Shown here in pieces: positions 49,438-59,023 of a stretch of 59,910 nucleotides of DNA; within the stretch, counting starts at the first letter, position 1; every line of letters begins with the position of its first letter. The DNA is from an uncultured Alphaproteobacteria bacterium. Lineage in GTDB: Bacteria; Pseudomonadota; Alphaproteobacteria; HIMB59. The DNA is taken from the NCBI GenBank assembly GCA_902527525.1, contig CABZOW010000003.1:1-59910 (forward strand). The letters are read 5' to 3'. The notes beneath the pieces are model-generated. The model did not search any database and had not been told where the DNA came from. It saw nothing but the letters and a program-made list of their open reading frames with translations. The translations under genes were made by a program, and so were the position numbers.

Positions 49438-50973
49438 ATGAGTTCGGTTTCAGTAGATTCGAATAAATTAAAAGCCTTGATTGGCGCTTATTACGACAGA
49501 AGGATGATACGTATTCTGTTGTTAGGAATCATAAGTGGATTTCCTTGGGTTCTCATTGCTAGCGCATTATCGCTTTGGTTAAAAGAAGAGGGTCTAAGTA
49601 GGAGCACTATAGGGTGGGCAGGACTAATATTTGGTGTTTATGCATTTAATTTTTTATGGGCACCAATTATTGATCGAATGAGATTGCCTTTTTTAACAAA
49701 TAAAATAGGCCATCGAAAATCAATAATCATTTTAATGCAAACCATAATATTAATTTGCTTAATAATATGGAGTGTCCTTGAGCCAACACAAAATTTAGCA
49801 CTAATAATTGGTGTAGGTTTAGCTATAGCTATTTCGTCTGCTACACAAGATATAACAATAGATGCCTTAAGAATTGAACAAATAAAAAAGGAAGAGTCAG
49901 CGAGTATGGCAGCTGGAGCTGCTATGGCAGTCGTTGGATGGTGGACTGGATTTAAATTAGGTGGGTTTATATGTTTAGAGATTGCTGAGAAATTAGAGAA
50001 TTCTGGAGTTGATCAATATTGGCAAGTAACTTTTATTTTTTTAATGGCAATTATAGTTCTATGCAATGTTGGACTGTCTTTTATTCCAGAGTCCAATAAA
50101 GAAAGATTTCAAAATATTTTGAATACAGACGCTTCAAATACCAATGTTATAAGTATCATCAAAGCCAGTTATCTATTTTTAGCAATTGGTGCCTTATGTT
50201 TTTTAGTTGGTCAATTCTTTGAAAAAATATGGTTTATCAACGGTGGTCTTACTTTTATTGTAATTGGTATGGTATTTTATATTTTTTCACTTTTGATCAA
50301 AAACTTAGGTGATCAAAATCCAATATCACAAACATTTTATTACCTAAACAATGTTGTAGCAAACCCACTTAGTAGCTTTTTTAACAACAATGGAGTAAGA
50401 ATTGGAATTACTATTTTAGTATTTGTTTTTCTCTTTAAGATCGGTGAGGCTTTTTTGGGGAGAATGAGCTTAGTTTTTTATAAAGAAATTGGTTTTTCAA
50501 AAGGAGATATAGCCATCTATTCAAAGGCTCTTGGATGGATAACCACTATTGTTTTTACACTTATTGGTGGAGCTATTGCGATGAGATCTGGGATAATTAA
50601 AACTCTCATTATTGCAGGAATTGCAATGTCGGCTACCAATATTCTATTTTCTATATTAGCATGGGTGGGTCCCTCTAAAGTTCTTTTTGCATTTGCAGTT
50701 ATTATTGATGATCTTGCTGCCGCTTTTGCAACTGTAGCTTTTGTTACATTTATATCACTTCTTGTTGATCGTAGCTTTACTGCTACGCAATACGCTTTAC
50801 TTGCCTCTGTTGGAACTGCAGGGAGGACATTGTTAGCCTCCTCATCTGGTGCAATGGTTGATGGGCTAGGAGGAGATTGGGGTTTGTTCTTTATGATAAC
50901 TGCGGTTATGGTAATACCATCTCTTATATGTTTACTAATAATTAGAAATAAAATTAACTTTAATAAAAATTAA
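49438..50973 (+). CDS. AmpG-like major facilitator permease
   Basis: Twelve-plus-helix MFS transporter resembling AmpG muropeptide permeases. 511 residues: LLLGIISGFPWVLIASALSLWLKEEGLSRSTIGW (about 27-60), FLWAPIIDRMRLPF, GHRKS and DITIDALRIE. A central insertion (about 210-300) carries extra helices. Likely peptidoglycan recycling, but substrate not proven. Confidence 0.85.
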   Translation: MSSVSVDSNKLKALIGAYYDRRMIRILLLGIISGFPWVLIASALSLWLKEEGLSRSTIGWAGLIFGVYAFNFLWAPIIDRMRLPFLTNKIGHRKSIIILMQTIILICLIIWSVLEPTQNLALIIGVGLAIAISSATQDITIDALRIEQIKKEESASMAAGAAMAVVGWWTGFKLGGFICLEIAEKLENSGVDQYWQVTFIFLMAIIVLCNVGLSFIPESNKERFQNILNTDASNTNVISIIKASYLFLAIGALCFLVGQFFEKIWFINGGLTFIVIGMVFYIFSLLIKNLGDQNPISQTFYYLNNVVANPLSSFFNNNGVRIGITILVFVFLFKIGEAFLGRMSLVFYKEIGFSKGDIAIYSKALGWITTIVFTLIGGAIAMRSGIIKTLIIAGIAMSATNILFSILAWVGPSKVLFAFAVIIDDLAAAFATVAFVTFISLLVDRSFTATQYALLASVGTAGRTLLASSSGAMVDGLGGDWGLFFMITAVMVIPSLICLLIIRNKINFNKN

Positions 50974-50977
50974 AATT

Positions 50978-51469
50978 TTAATTAACTCTCGAAGAAGATA
51001 GTTTACTATAACCTGCTGTAAAGCCACTCAAAGAATAAGTTATTGTGGCCTCTCGATTATCAAGAAATAAGACTTTTAGTGATATTTGATTTCCTGCTTT
51101 GAAAAAATTTACAAAATTTTCTCCAATTATTTCTGCTACAAAACATGCACTTTGATTACAATAGGCGTAATTGAGATCAAGTGGATCATTATCATCTATT
51201 TGTAATTTAACAGGGCTTTTCAAATTAACTGCATGAGGAAATGCTATTTGCATTTGTGTTAAATTTTCAGGATTAATAGTTATGGAAAGGTAACTGACAA
51301 CTTCATTTGTATTAGAGTCAAATACAAGTTCCCTCAAATCACAAATTTTTTGGTTTTGTTCAGAAACACAAGTAAATTGCCAAGCTTCGAAATTTTCTTG
51401 CTCTAAAATATGATTATTAGCGAAGAGTGGGCTAATTGATAAAAAAGAAAAGAGGATAAATCTCATCAA
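50978..51469 (-). CDS. IalB (invasion-associated locus B) family protein
   Basis: Secreted alphaproteobacterial periplasmic protein. 163 residues; signal peptide (FILFSFLSISPLFANN), AWQFTCVSEQNQKICDLRE, and FVAEIIGENFVNFFKAGNQISLKV typical of the family (PF06776). Two Cys pairs probably form disulfides. Role outside Bartonella is unclear. Confidence 0.85.
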   Translation of the reverse strand: MMRFILFSFLSISPLFANNHILEQENFEAWQFTCVSEQNQKICDLRELVFDSNTNEVVSYLSITINPENLTQMQIAFPHAVNLKSPVKLQIDDNDPLDLNYAYCNQSACFVAEIIGENFVNFFKAGNQISLKVLFLDNREATITYSLSGFTAGYSKLSSSRVN

Positions 51470-51512
51470 AAAAAGAATACATAATGTTAAACGATATCCA
51501 ACAGAGAAATTA

Positions 51513-52556
51513 TTAATTTTTTAATTCTATGCGAATAATCTCATTGTTAGATCCTATCCTTATTTTTGGACCCCAAGTTGCTGATCCAGAACTCACATAT
51601 AAATGGTTATTGTTTCTAGTATAAAGTCCGTAATTTTCAGGAAATTGTAATTTTACAACAAAATTAAAAGGAAAAATTTGCCCATTATGTGTGTGGCCTG
51701 AGAGCATTAAATTAGCTTTAGTTGAAACTTTTTTCCAGATTGAAGGTTTGTGAACCACTAAAATGTTAAATAATTCTTTTTGAAATAGTTTATCAAGATA
51801 ATTAATTTTTAAATTGTTAGTTAAGTTGTCAGAAATACCAATTACATTTAGTCCGTGTATCTGTAAAGACTCATTATTTAAGGTATGTATTCCTACAGTG
51901 TGTAAGTCATCAAGATGTTTTTGTGAATTTTGAATATAGTATTCATGGTTACCTGTAACAAAATAGATAGGTTTTTTTAATTTTTTTAACTCTTTCAGAT
52001 CGGCGATTTTAAATGAGCTACTATCAATTAAGTCACCCCCTATAATTAAAAAAGTTGGATCGAGCTTAACTATTTCAGATACAATTTTTTTTAAGTAGGA
52101 TGAATGATTTGAACCTATGTGTACATCGCTAATGAAAACAAATTTAATACTTTTATTAATTAAATCAGACTTTATAGAAATATATTTTGTTTTAATTTTT
52201 CTTGAATTTATATATCCATAGATAATACATGGTATCTGTATAGAAAAAAAAATAACTGCCAATTTATAATTATCTATAATATTGAAATATTCTACCACTA
52301 TGAAAGGCAATATCAGGAAAAATGATACTGTCCCAATACCAAAACCCTCATAAACAAAAAATTTGATAATTTTATTAGTGCTTTTAGATCTAAAGTAATA
52401 AAGACAAAGGGAGAAAACTATTGTGGTGCTTATTATAGCTTCAAATATCGAAGTAGGCTTGCCCAACCAAGAAGACAAGACATCAAATGGAAATATAAAA
52501 ATTAGATACGATATGAAATATAAAACAATTATTGATATCAATTCTCTAACTTTCAT
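51513..52556 (-). CDS. Membrane-bound metallophosphoesterase (YkuE/YaeI-like)
   Basis: Calcineurin-like phosphoesterase with an N-terminal membrane domain. About 347 residues from ATG 52556; an earlier ATG at 52604 lies inside the upstream transporter gene. Four helices, then FVFISDVHIGSN, IIGGDLIDSS, YFVTGNHEYY and LSGHTHNGQIFP: a full di-metal set. YkuE-like homologues act on surface or lipid substrates. Confidence 0.88.
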   Translation of the reverse strand: MKVRELISIIVLYFISYLIFIFPFDVLSSWLGKPTSIFEAIISTTIVFSLCLYYFRSKSTNKIIKFFVYEGFGIGTVSFFLILPFIVVEYFNIIDNYKLAVIFFSIQIPCIIYGYINSRKIKTKYISIKSDLINKSIKFVFISDVHIGSNHSSYLKKIVSEIVKLDPTFLIIGGDLIDSSSFKIADLKELKKLKKPIYFVTGNHEYYIQNSQKHLDDLHTVGIHTLNNESLQIHGLNVIGISDNLTNNLKINYLDKLFQKELFNILVVHKPSIWKKVSTKANLMLSGHTHNGQIFPFNFVVKLQFPENYGLYTRNNNHLYVSSGSATWGPKIRIGSNNEIIRIELKN

Positions 52557-53418
52557 TTTTACTTTTATCAAAATAAAAAAGTAGCAGACCTGCAAAAATA
52601 ACAATTATTATTCCAATATAATTATATATTGAAGGTAATTGACTAAAAATAATCCAGCCTAAAAACACTCCATAAATTATTTGAAAATAACTTGTAAGGC
52701 CAAATACAGACGATGGCAGTGTTCTTGATCCATAAATAATTGCGCTGACACCTAGGCCTGCAAAAACTCCTCCTAAAATTGACAAAAATAAATCATGAAG
52801 AGTCATTATTTCGAAATGAAATTTTGTTGAAAAATAGAAAATGATTGCACTTACAGCCATACTAAAAAAGGCTGCAGAATACGAAGATGTTAGATGATTA
52901 TATTTTCGTGTTATTAAGTGGGTAATTGCAATGCAAAATGCACCAATAAATACAAATAAAACTCCTTTAAACGATAAACCACTCGAACCAAAAGGCTCTG
53001 CTGATATTACTACTCCCAAGAAACCAATTAATATTGCCATCACTCTTACTAAATTTATGTTATCGCTCAAGAAAAAATGCGACATGACTAAGAGCATTAA
53101 AGGCGAAGTAAATAATACAGGATATACGATTGAAAGGGGAAGAAGCAAAACTCCTTTTAAAACAAATAGAAAACCAACTGTATGTGCTATCCCTCTAGTA
53201 ATTTGAAAAGTATAGTTTTGATTTTTATAAAATTTAAAACCATGATTTTTGATAACAAAATAAGATAAAGGTATTAGAGAAAATAGTGCATTTAAAAATA
53301 ACAACTGTAAAACAGAATAAGTATCACCTAGTATTTTGATTACTGAGTCCATTGAAACAAGTAACACAAATCCAATTAAAGATACAAAAAATGGAATTAT
53401 AAAGTTTTTAGCAATCAT
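52546..53418 (-). CDS. EamA/DMT-family transporter
   Basis: Ten-helix drug/metabolite transporter. About 290 residues from ATG 53418 (an ATG at 53460 overlaps the upstream gene). Two EamA repeats; visible LTRGIAHTVGFLFVLKGVLLLPLS-like and GGVFAGLGVSAIIYGSRTLPSS segments. Substrate unknown. Confidence 0.85.
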   Translation of the reverse strand: MIAKNFIIPFFVSLIGFVLLVSMDSVIKILGDTYSVLQLLFLNALFSLIPLSYFVIKNHGFKFYKNQNYTFQITRGIAHTVGFLFVLKGVLLLPLSIVYPVLFTSPLMLLVMSHFFLSDNINLVRVMAILIGFLGVVISAEPFGSSGLSFKGVLFVFIGAFCIAITHLITRKYNHLTSSYSAAFFSMAVSAIIFYFSTKFHFEIMTLHDLFLSILGGVFAGLGVSAIIYGSRTLPSSVFGLTSYFQIIYGVFLGWIIFSQLPSIYNYIGIIIVIFAGLLLFYFDKSKNES

Positions 53419-53435
53419 ATATAAGATTTGTGACC

Positions 53436-53825
53436 TTACTCTTTTTTTAGAGAAACACACTTTAAATTATAAGACCAATTTTTATCAAACTCTTTGTAAG
53501 AAATCGAAAAAACCAAATCTAAGTTATTATTAATTGATAGAAGAGAAATATAATTTTCTGTTTCATAATTAAAAATGTATTTAGGATCTTTTTCAGTTAG
53601 CTTATATTTTTTTTGATCAAAACTACTGTATATTAAAATTTTATCTTTATTGCTTTCGTCTTCCAATATATCTAATTGTGTTCCAGAAACTTTTTGTTTA
53701 CAGTCAAAATACTTAAGTGCATTAATGTTCTTATCACAAATACAAGCAAGTGAAAATTTATCTAAAATTTCTGCAAAACTCATATTTGGAATTACTAAAG
53801 AGAAAATAATGATAAACTTCTTCAT
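53436..53825 (-). CDS. Exported protein, unknown
   Basis: 129 residues with a signal peptide (FIIIFSLVIPNMSFAE) and five Cys in the mature part (CICDKN, FDCKQK, LKCVSL), suggesting disulfides in the periplasm. No family recognised. Overlaps the longer start option of the EamA gene. Confidence 0.65.
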   Translation of the reverse strand: MKKFIIIFSLVIPNMSFAEILDKFSLACICDKNINALKYFDCKQKVSGTQLDILEDESNKDKILIYSSFDQKKYKLTEKDPKYIFNYETENYISLLSINNNLDLVFSISYKEFDKNWSYNLKCVSLKKE

Positions 53826-53845
53826 AATAAGTATTTATATATATC

Positions 53846-53950
53846 ATGATGAATAAACAATTAATTACTATTATCATTTTTTGTGGAATAGGCTTTGCTA
53901 TAGTTAGAATCTTGATAGATATATTTTTTCCTGGTGGAATATCTCTTTGA
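53846..53950 (+). CDS. 34-aa single-helix membrane peptide
   Basis: ATG 53846: MMNKQLITIIIFCGIGFAIV then RILIDIFFPGGISL. One membrane helix and a PGG turn. Its TGA overlaps the TTG start of the next ORF, suggesting coupling. Function unknown. Confidence 0.5.
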   Translation: MMNKQLITIIIFCGIGFAIVRILIDIFFPGGISL

Positions 53951-54174
53951 ATGAAGATAATAGAAAAAAAATATGGGATAAGATTCAATCAACAGGTGAT
54001 AAACTTCAACCTCTTTTAAAACCATCTTCTTTTCATCCAAAAGGGAGGAATGCATATGCTCATCTTGCTTTGAGCATTAAAGAAAAATATGGTTTTAGCT
54101 ACAAAAATATACCAGATGAAAAGTTTGAGGATGTGATTTTATTTTTAAAATATTTGTACAAAAATCCTAATTAA
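53947..54174 (+). CDS. Small conserved-looking protein, 75 aa
   Basis: TTG start at 53947. Reads IWDKIQSTGDKLQPLLKPSS, FHPKGRNAYAHLALSIKEKYG and FSYKNIPDEKFEDVILFLKYL. The last part (FG.sY..IP...F..v..FL) recalls the C-terminal segment of phage ORF6C/BRO-type proteins, but the resemblance is short and I do not claim the family. Confidence 0.6.
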   Translation: MNEDNRKKIWDKIQSTGDKLQPLLKPSSFHPKGRNAYAHLALSIKEKYGFSYKNIPDEKFEDVILFLKYLYKNPN

Positions 54175-54220
54175 ATTAACTTGAATTTTTATACATAAAC
54201 TTTATTTGTAATCTAAATTT

Positions 54221-54619
54221 ATGCCTAGAACAAAAAGTTTAGCAACACTTATTGAACATTATGGATATGAAAGGGTTTTTAAGCCTAGTGCTATTAAAAT
54301 TCCGTCAGTCTATAAAATACTCAATAGAGAGATATTTAATAATCAATTAAAAAATCCTAAAATAACTATAAGGAGAATGCATGGAGCGTTAGGCCTTTTT
54401 GAGTTTAATCCTTATGCCACAAAGTATTGTTACAGAATAACTATTCATAATAAGTTTAAAAATTTCCAAGAATTTGTTGAAATATTAGGGCACGAAATGG
54501 TTCATTATTACCAAAAATTAGTCCTTAAACAAAATTCAGCTAAACATAATAAACAATTCTATAGTTTTAGAAAAAAATTTAAAAAACTTGGTTTAAACTT
54601 AAAGAGAATTTATAGATAA
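54221..54619 (+). CDS. SprT-like zinc metalloprotease domain protein
   Basis: 132 residues with a compact SprT-like fold: VYKILNREIFNNQLKNPKITIRR, FNPYATKYCYRITIHNKF, and zinc motif ILGHEMVHYYQ (HExxH, about 88-92), then NKQFYSFRKKF. Usually DNA-protein-crosslink or regulatory proteases; also common in phages. Ends six bases before the convergent aldolase gene. Confidence 0.8.
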   Translation: MPRTKSLATLIEHYGYERVFKPSAIKIPSVYKILNREIFNNQLKNPKITIRRMHGALGLFEFNPYATKYCYRITIHNKFKNFQEFVEILGHEMVHYYQKLVLKQNSAKHNKQFYSFRKKFKKLGLNLKRIYR

Positions 54620-54625
54620 ATTATT

Positions 54626-56656
54626 TTATCTAAAAGATGACTCTATATTTCCACCATCAACTGTAATTATAGCTGCCGTAGATTTTTGAGATAGCGCCAA
54701 ATGATAAAAGGCATCAGCGACATCAATTGCCTTTACCTCCTGTTTTAATAAGTTACCAGACATATACTGTTCGATAGTAAGACCTCTTGCTTTTGATCTT
54801 TTTGTTATCATTTCTGGGGTCATTAAACCACTTCGTATTCTATCTGCATTGACACCATTAAATCTGATTCCGTATTGACTATATTCCACTACATATTGTT
54901 TCATTAGAAACATCAGGGCTGCTTTCGTTAACCCGTAAGCAGCATAATTTTTTCCTGGGTTTACTGCCTGTTTTGAAATATTAAATAGGGCAACACCTCG
55001 TGTTTTTTGTTTTTTCATAATCTCTACGCCGTGTTTTACAAAGTAATGGTGGGCAAAGAGATTTAAATCAAAACTTTTATCAAATTGCTGCTTAGATAAT
55101 TTTTCTAAAGATTCCACTGTAGCAAATCCTGCATTTGATATTAATATATCAACACCGCCATATATAGATGATATTTCATCAAAGACTTTTCTTACCTTAT
55201 TTTCTTTTGTGATATCGCATTTAATATATTTCATACCTTTAAGATCTAAATTAATTTTCTTAGGATCAATGATATCTATAAGAACAACGTCAGCACCTTC
55301 TTTTTGAAATTTTTTTGCTGTGGCATAACCGATACCACCTAGACCCCCTGTAATAACTGCAACTTGTCCTTTAAGCTTTTGGGAAGATATCTTAACTTTA
55401 GCTAATTCTAGCGGCCAATACTCCATTCTAAAAATTTCCTTTTCAGGTATTGATTTAAAAGTTCCATATTTAGAAGCCTCAAGTATTACTGAGAGAGAAT
55501 TTAAACCTACATCCATTGCTATTTTTGCATCTTTAAACGAGGGACCTGTTGAAAAAATTCCCATACCCTTAATGAGAATTAATCTTGGATAAGGATCTAG
55601 CATAGTAGCTGATGGGTTGTATTTGGAATTTCTATTAAAATATTTTTTGTAATCTTCTTTGTATTTTTGAACTGCCTTGACAATAGTTTTTTCAATATTA
55701 GTTATTTTTTCTTTAGTTAAATCTATAACTAGTGGTTTTGACTTTATTCTAATAACATGATCAGGTGTTACAGGGCCTTGTTGAGTAAATATCTTATAAT
55801 TTTTATGAGAGAAAATTTCTTCAAAGAATTGAGGTTTATAGAAGTGCACAATCTTCCTTTCAAAATCATCATTGACTTGATTTGAAATCTGTTGCCTTAT
55901 TATATTAGCTGCACTTCTTATACTAATTTTTTTTTCAGAATATTTTTTAACGACTAATGTTTTTGAATTTTTTGAGAGTTCCCTTTCTGCTTTTGTAATA
56001 TATCGGATCATTCTCAGATAACTTTCTTTCGCGTCATCAGCAAAAGTAAAGATGCCGTGATTTAGTAATATCAATCCCTTAACACTTGTGTTTTGTTCAA
56101 ACACTTCAGAGGCTTTTTTAGCTAATTCAAAACCTGGCATTATGTAAGGCACAATACCCATCTCGTCTCCAAAAAATTTTTTACAAAACTTTTCTGGATT
56201 TGGTTGATCAATCAAGGAAAGGATTGCATTTGAATGAGAGTGGTCGACGAATTTATGAGGTAAAAAAGCATGTAATAGAGTTTCTACTGAGGCATTAGGA
56301 AAAGAGGTATCGAGCATATATTTACGTTGATAATTAACCATTTGAAAGTCATCCAAATTTTTTAATGTTCTCATCTTTAAAAGATTTTCCATTTCTAGAG
56401 CAGGAAATCCGTCTTCCTCAATATCACCCATATCTTTTCCACTACCTTTGACATAGATTACTTTCTCTACTTTTCCTAAAAGTGTTTTGATAGAAGATTT
56501 CACAGAGGTATTTCCTCCGCCATGAAGGACTACAGTTGGGTCATTACCCAAAAGTTGAGTCGTATATATCCTTAGTGCAAGATCTTTGGATACCCCTTTT
56601 TTTGCAAATTGATTTATATATAGTTTTGCGTCTTTATCGCTGTATTTGCTTTTCAT
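54626..56656 (-). CDS. Bifunctional class II aldolase / short-chain dehydrogenase
   Basis: Fusion enzyme, likely cleaving a sugar phosphate and oxidising the resulting aldehyde. 676 residues. N-terminal class II aldolase domain (about 20-240): VLHGGGNTSVK, VDHSHSNAIL (metal His), LLNHGIFTF. C-terminal SDR (about 430-676): TGGLGGIG, SNAGFATVESL, YAAYGLTKAAL (YxxxK). Same architecture as rhamnulose-1-phosphate aldolase/dehydrogenase RhaD fusions. Last gene of the sugar cluster. Confidence 0.88.
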   Translation of the reverse strand: MKSKYSDKDAKLYINQFAKKGVSKDLALRIYTTQLLGNDPTVVLHGGGNTSVKSSIKTLLGKVEKVIYVKGSGKDMGDIEEDGFPALEMENLLKMRTLKNLDDFQMVNYQRKYMLDTSFPNASVETLLHAFLPHKFVDHSHSNAILSLIDQPNPEKFCKKFFGDEMGIVPYIMPGFELAKKASEVFEQNTSVKGLILLNHGIFTFADDAKESYLRMIRYITKAERELSKNSKTLVVKKYSEKKISIRSAANIIRQQISNQVNDDFERKIVHFYKPQFFEEIFSHKNYKIFTQQGPVTPDHVIRIKSKPLVIDLTKEKITNIEKTIVKAVQKYKEDYKKYFNRNSKYNPSATMLDPYPRLILIKGMGIFSTGPSFKDAKIAMDVGLNSLSVILEASKYGTFKSIPEKEIFRMEYWPLELAKVKISSQKLKGQVAVITGGLGGIGYATAKKFQKEGADVVLIDIIDPKKINLDLKGMKYIKCDITKENKVRKVFDEISSIYGGVDILISNAGFATVESLEKLSKQQFDKSFDLNLFAHHYFVKHGVEIMKKQKTRGVALFNISKQAVNPGKNYAAYGLTKAALMFLMKQYVVEYSQYGIRFNGVNADRIRSGLMTPEMITKRSKARGLTIEQYMSGNLLKQEVKAIDVADAFYHLALSQKSTAAIITVDGGNIESSFR

Positions 56657-56670
56657 AAATTCTCTAAAAT

Positions 56671-57729
56671 TTAATCTATTCTTTTTGATGATGATTGATC
56701 AAAGATATGAGCTTTTTCAATATCTATAGAAAGAGGTATGGTATCACCATTTTTAATAGAAGAACGCCCTCCTGATTGAACAACTCTAAATTCATTATCA
56801 TCAAGCATTGCAATTATATGGGTCTCTGAACCTGTTGTTTCTACTAATACTACATCTGCTTTTAAATTTGAGCTAGGGTCAATAGTTATGTCTGTTGGTC
56901 GAATTCCATATACTACATTCTGATTATTTGAAACATTTTGCTTTTTGTGTAAGAGCTCTTGATCTTTAAGTTTGATTGTTTTTTGATCTGTTGCTGTTCC
57001 TTTTAATAAATTAATAGCTGGGGAACCGATAAAATCTGCAACAAATAAATTATTTGGTTTTTCATATATTTCATTTGGTGTAGCTATTTGTTCAATTATT
57101 CCATTATTCATAATGACAATTTCATCTGCCATTGTCATAGCCTCAATTTGATCATGGGTAACATAAATTGTTGTAGCATTTTGCTCATTGTGTAATTTTC
57201 TAATTTCTAATCTCATGTGTGCACGTAATTTAGCGTCAAGATTCGACAAAGGCTCGTCGAATAAAAACACTTTAGGATCTCTAACTAAAGCTCTTCCCAT
57301 CGCAACTCTTTGGCGTTGACCTCCAGACAGCTCCTTTGGAGTCCTTTTCAAGTATTCGGTTAAATTTAAAACTGATGCAGCCCACTCTACTTTATCTTTT
57401 ATTTCTTGGGTTTCCATTTTTCTTATTTGAAGACTAAATGCTATATTATCAAAAACATTCATTTGAGGATAAAGAGCATAGTTTTGAAAAACCATAGCAA
57501 TATCCCGGTCTCTTGGGTGTATGTTATTAATAACACCTCCCTCTATTAAAATTTCTCCACTAGATATAGACTCAAGTCCAGCTGTCATTCTCAAAAGAGT
57601 TGTTTTACCACATCCAGAGGGGCCTAGGAGAACTACAAATTTTTGATTTCCTATATTAAGGTTTATATCTTTAAGAACTTCTACAGATCCAAAATTTTTT
57701 TTAATATTTTTATATTCTACTTCAGACAT
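56671..57729 (-). CDS. Sugar ABC transporter ATPase, UgpC/MalK type
   Basis: Energy subunit of a CUT1-type sugar importer. 352 residues: Walker A GPSGCGKTT (about 35-43), LSGGQRQRVAMGRALVRDP signature, FLFDEPLSNLDAKLR, switch His in VTHDQIEAMTMAD, then C-terminal OB/TOBE region (PAINLLKG; YGIRPTDI). Overlaps the dehydrogenase gene by eight bases; permeases and receptor must lie beyond the window end. Confidence 0.92.
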   Translation of the reverse strand: MSEVEYKNIKKNFGSVEVLKDINLNIGNQKFVVLLGPSGCGKTTLLRMTAGLESISSGEILIEGGVINNIHPRDRDIAMVFQNYALYPQMNVFDNIAFSLQIRKMETQEIKDKVEWAASVLNLTEYLKRTPKELSGGQRQRVAMGRALVRDPKVFLFDEPLSNLDAKLRAHMRLEIRKLHNEQNATTIYVTHDQIEAMTMADEIVIMNNGIIEQIATPNEIYEKPNNLFVADFIGSPAINLLKGTATDQKTIKLKDQELLHKKQNVSNNQNVVYGIRPTDITIDPSSNLKADVVLVETTGSETHIIAMLDDNEFRVVQSGGRSSIKNGDTIPLSIDIEKAHIFDQSSSKRID

Positions 57730-59023
57730 TTATTAACTCATCTAATTGATTACTATCCCCAGCTAAGTCAAGAATGGTGTAGCGATCTCTAATAAATCTT
57801 GCATATTTTAGTGCATCTTTATAAAAAATACCATCAAGTTTAGCGTCCTCTGGAGTTCGCAAGGCACCACATTTACCCATTGCATTCCATATGGTGTCAT
57901 AGTCTAGCATTTTTTCTCTTAATGGTTGAACAAACTCCATCCAATTCTTTTTAAAGAAATTATTCACGAGATCTGATTTCTTTTGATTAAATAATTTTGG
58001 TTTCATATTTTGTATTATATTTTCCAGCATTTGTTCACCAAGTTTGCTAGCTATTTCATCCTCGGGAATTTTTGTAGGAGTGATTATTGGAGGTGTGTCT
58101 TTATTTAAAATAGCATTTTGAAATTTTGAAATACTAATTGTAGCAATTCCTACTTGTTCACCATGAGAAGTGCCAGGGTGTAAATCTTTAGCAAACATAT
58201 CAATATAGTGAGAAATGCCGTGCTCTCCCATACTTCCAACATGTGTTGTTTGGGTAAATGAAGTTCCCAAACCCATGATCGCAGATATTCTTGTAAGTAA
58301 AGCTAAAGAGTTAATATCACCCTCAGCAATTGAAGAAGCACTTTGGATCATATCACCTTCATACAAGGATAGTAAAGAATATGGTGTAGATTGGTAATTT
58401 GTTTCTAAAAGTTTATGAGACATCATCCAGTCAACTTGTGCTGTAGTTCTACAAATGACATCTGCAAAAGCAGCTGCAGTTAATCTTTTTGGACAATTAC
58501 TTAATACCTCTAAATCAAAAAAAACTCCTTGTGCATAATGAGCCACTAAAGATTTCTTAACTCCATTAAATGAGATTGAAGCTGTACCAGTTGTATAGGC
58601 ATTCATGGGAGTTGTTGCAAAAACAGAGTATGTTTTTTTTTCTAAAAAAGTTGCATACTTGACGCTATCACTTACAGTACCAGAACCTACCGCAATCATT
58701 GCATCATAATCTTTTATTTTTTCTCTTAGGTGCTCTACGCCTTCCATACTAGAGGAAGGATTTTCCCATATATATTCATCAACATTTACTTTTCCTTTGA
58801 TATTTTTAAATATTCTTGAACCCATAGCGTTGTGAGTAAAAGGATCACTTACAATTAAAAGCTTCTGATCTAAATGGAGTGATTTAATTAAATCTTTTTC
58901 AAGGCCATCTAAAGTTTTTCCAATCTCAATTTTTTTTATGGGTATACCATATTTTTTTTGGTCTTCGGGATTAGTCCACTCCCCTTTAATGAGCTCGTTG
59001 ATTACGCCATTATAATTACTCAT
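57722..59023 (-). CDS. sn-Glycerol-1-phosphate dehydrogenase-like enzyme
   Basis: Iron/zinc-dependent polyol-phosphate dehydrogenase of the AraM/EgsA group. 433 residues: IAVGSGTVSDSVKYAT (NAD loop), FATTPMNAYTTGTASI, VICRTTAQVDW, and metal His in HGISHYIDM and GTSHGEQVGIAT. Overlaps the FGGY kinase stop and the ABC ATPase start, so co-transcribed. Likely oxidises a polyol phosphate made by the kinase. Confidence 0.82.
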   Translation of the reverse strand: MSNYNGVINELIKGEWTNPEDQKKYGIPIKKIEIGKTLDGLEKDLIKSLHLDQKLLIVSDPFTHNAMGSRIFKNIKGKVNVDEYIWENPSSSMEGVEHLREKIKDYDAMIAVGSGTVSDSVKYATFLEKKTYSVFATTPMNAYTTGTASISFNGVKKSLVAHYAQGVFFDLEVLSNCPKRLTAAAFADVICRTTAQVDWMMSHKLLETNYQSTPYSLLSLYEGDMIQSASSIAEGDINSLALLTRISAIMGLGTSFTQTTHVGSMGEHGISHYIDMFAKDLHPGTSHGEQVGIATISISKFQNAILNKDTPPIITPTKIPEDEIASKLGEQMLENIIQNMKPKLFNQKKSDLVNNFFKKNWMEFVQPLREKMLDYDTIWNAMGKCGALRTPEDAKLDGIFYKDALKYARFIRDRYTILDLAGDSNQLDELINV

